A stretch of DNA of 7,917 nt, taken from NCBI GenBank assembly GCA_002085305.1, contig NATJ01000068.1:1-7917 (forward strand), written 5' to 3'. Positions 6,766 to 7,917 of the stretch are shown here, piece by piece. The notes under the pieces are model-generated. The model was not told where the DNA came from. It made no database searches and worked only from the letters and a program-made list of their open reading frames with translations. This DNA comes from Epsilonproteobacteria bacterium 4484_65 (GTDB lineage: Bacteria > Campylobacterota > Campylobacteria > Campylobacterales > Sulfurovaceae). Both the position numbers and the translations under genes were made by a program. Within the stretch, counting starts at the first letter, position 1. Each line of letters begins with the position of its first letter.

Positions 6766-6969
6766 GCTTTCTAAACTTACAGTGATTTTACCTTCAGCAA
6801 TTTCCTGAAGTGCAATATCAGCATATTTCATAGCTGATGTATCTATATCCAATAGTGATTGTGCACCATTTGCTATGGCTTCAGCTCTTTTACCTACAGC
6901 ATTTGCCAAAAGGTACTTATCAAAATCTACTTTTTCAAGTGCTACTGCTGTTAATTGTTCTGTTCTCAT
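6763..6969 (-). CDS. rpoZ: DNA-directed RNA polymerase omega subunit
   Basis: Small subunit (68 residues) that chaperones and stabilises the beta' subunit of RNA polymerase. The omega fold is visible in FDKYLLANAVGKRAEAIANGA at residues 16-36, matching the conserved pattern of a basic, Leu/Val-rich helix followed by RA..L..G in other omegas, and in the helix MKYADIALQEIAEGKI at 47-62. It is shorter than E. coli omega (91 residues), as is usual for this phylum. It begins MRTEQ and does not show the MAR start that contributes to ppGpp site 1 in E. coli. The ATG is preceded by AAGGA (6976-6980) at 6 nt. The gene stands between pyrH and spoT, the same order as in H. pylori and C. jejuni as I recall it, and ends 6 nt before the spoT TTG. 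Confidence 0.93.
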   Translation of the reverse strand: MRTEQLTAVALEKVDFDKYLLANAVGKRAEAIANGAQSLLDIDTSAMKYADIALQEIAEGKITVSLES

Positions 6970-7003
6970 ATTATTTCCTTTAGAAAATTTATCTATATAT
7001 TAA

Positions 7004-7015
7004 GCGACTAGTCGC
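7004..7015. repeat. Perfect 12-bp palindrome in the pyrH-rpoZ spacer
   Basis: GCGACTAGTCGC is identical to its own reverse complement. It lies 35 nt upstream of the rpoZ ATG and contains the stop codon of a possible 21-codon ORF. On the minus strand it is followed by TTAATATATAG. As RNA it could form only a short 4-bp stem with a CUAG loop, so a protein-binding dyad or an RNA-processing site is as likely as a terminator. No function is assigned. Confidence 0.5.
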
Positions 7016-7073
7016 GTGAGCCATCTGCTGAAGATAACCCAGTGTTAACGCAGTCAAGATAGGCTTTACCCAT
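7008..7073 (-). CDS. Possible 21-codon small ORF in the pyrH-rpoZ spacer (uncertain)
   Basis: ATG at 7071-7073 opens a 21-codon frame (MGKAYLDCVNTGLSSADGSRD) ending in TAG at 7008-7010, in the middle of the 12-bp palindrome. It starts 6 nt after the pyrH stop (TAA CGTCAA ATG), so re-initiation is conceivable, but no Shine-Dalgarno is visible. The stretch is clearly more GC-rich than the flanking spacer. It also forms a bulged stem (7019-7026 with 7057-7065), so the conservation, if any, may be of RNA structure and not of peptide. I do not recognise the peptide. A leader peptide, a structured operon RNA or chance are the alternatives. Confidence 0.2.
   Translation of the reverse strand: MGKAYLDCVNTGLSSADGSRD
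7019..7065 (-). other. Potential RNA stem in the pyrH-rpoZ spacer
   Basis: On the minus-strand transcript AGCC-U-AUCU (7065 to 7057) can pair with AGAUGGCU (7026 to 7019), giving 8 base pairs with one bulged U and closing a loop of about 30 nt that contains GUUAAC. With the palindrome just downstream this makes the 110-nt spacer 6970-7079 a structured region. It could be a processing or attenuation element between pyrH and rpoZ. It matches no riboswitch class that I recognise. Confidence 0.3.
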
Positions 7074-7079
7074 TTGACG

Positions 7080-7841
<762 letters not shown>

Positions 7842-7846
7842 TTAAA

Positions 7847-7917
7847 CTAAATCCGTATCAACTTCAACGGATTGATATGTTTAGAGTTTTTAGTAGCCTG
7901 GAACATAAGTTTACTTG
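7847..7917 (-). CDS. C-terminal end of an upstream protein, possibly an M23 metallopeptidase (partial)
   Basis: The frame starting at 7915 on the minus strand is open to the window edge and ends in TAG at 7847-7849, encoding SKLMFQATKNSKHINPLKLI plus two more residues (RI). The pattern LxFxxxKNxxxINPL is what follows the HxH motif at the end of M23 (LytM/lysostaphin-type) peptidases, as in LHFEVRKNGKPVNPL. In C. jejuni the gene before pyrH (Cj1275c) is, as I recall, an M23-family protein, which fits. Only 22 residues are visible and no catalytic residue is in the window, so the family call is tentative. If right, a cell-wall peptidase or EnvC-like amidase activator lies upstream of an operon that ends with amidases. 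Confidence 0.5.
   Translation of the reverse strand, partial: SKLMFQATKNSKHINPLKLIRI
7850..7873. repeat. 7-bp inverted repeat at the end of the upstream gene, weak terminator candidate
   Basis: AATCCGT (7850-7856) and ACGGATT (7867-7873) are exact reverse complements around a 10-nt loop. Outer AAAC/GTTT (7844-7847 with 7879-7882) could extend it. On the minus strand it is followed by TAGTTTAAACCCC, only weakly U-rich. It overlaps the last codons of the upstream partial gene. It may terminate that transcript partly, upstream of the pyrH promoter. Confidence 0.35.

Noticed and set aside
7008..7079. tRNA, tmRNA or known riboswitch in the pyrH-rpoZ spacer
   Set aside because: No cloverleaf, T-loop GTTCRA motif or CCA-type acceptor, and no conserved riboswitch core was recognised in the spacer.

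Overview
The window looks like a piece of a Campylobacterota (epsilonproteobacterial) chromosome, probably a Sulfurovum/Sulfurimonas-type relative. The evidence is the AT-rich composition, the protein sequences, and above all the gene order pyrH, rpoZ, spoT, tyrS, an NMO-family flavoprotein and an AmiA-type amidase. I recall the same order from Helicobacter pylori (around HP0777 to HP0772) and Campylobacter jejuni (around Cj1274c to Cj1269c). The genus is inference; no rRNA or other marker is present.

Layout by position. Bases 1-282 (+) are the 3' end of a family I inorganic pyrophosphatase gene (ppa). Bases 283-340 hold an 11-bp perfect inverted repeat, probably a terminator between convergent genes and possibly a REP-like element. 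From 341 to 7787 everything lies on the minus strand in one tightly packed array, read right to left: pyrH (GTG start, 7787), a 110-nt structured spacer, rpoZ, spoT (TTG start), tyrS, an NMO-family flavoprotein, then two tandem zinc amidases. The first amidase is full length with an AMIN domain. The second is a shorter lipoprotein copy about 70% identical over the catalytic domain. Spacings after rpoZ run from a 17-nt overlap to a 25-nt gap, so the array is very probably one operon. A TATAAT box at 7813-7818 (-) is the best candidate for its promoter. At the right edge, 7847-7917 (-) appears to encode the last 22 residues of another protein, possibly an M23 metallopeptidase.

Functionally the operon combines UMP phosphorylation, the omega subunit of RNA polymerase, (p)ppGpp synthesis and hydrolysis, tyrosine charging, a probable flavin oxidoreductase and peptidoglycan amidases. 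It is a growth and stringent-response cassette with a cell-separation module at its 3' end. Most of the window is ordinary conserved housekeeping DNA and I see no new defence or mobile system. The points most worth a second look are the tandem amidase duplication with change of localisation, the structured pyrH-rpoZ spacer with a 21-codon ORF ending in a perfect palindrome, the TTG start of spoT in the frame of rpoZ, the cysteine motif in the flavoprotein, and the palindromic element at 285-336.
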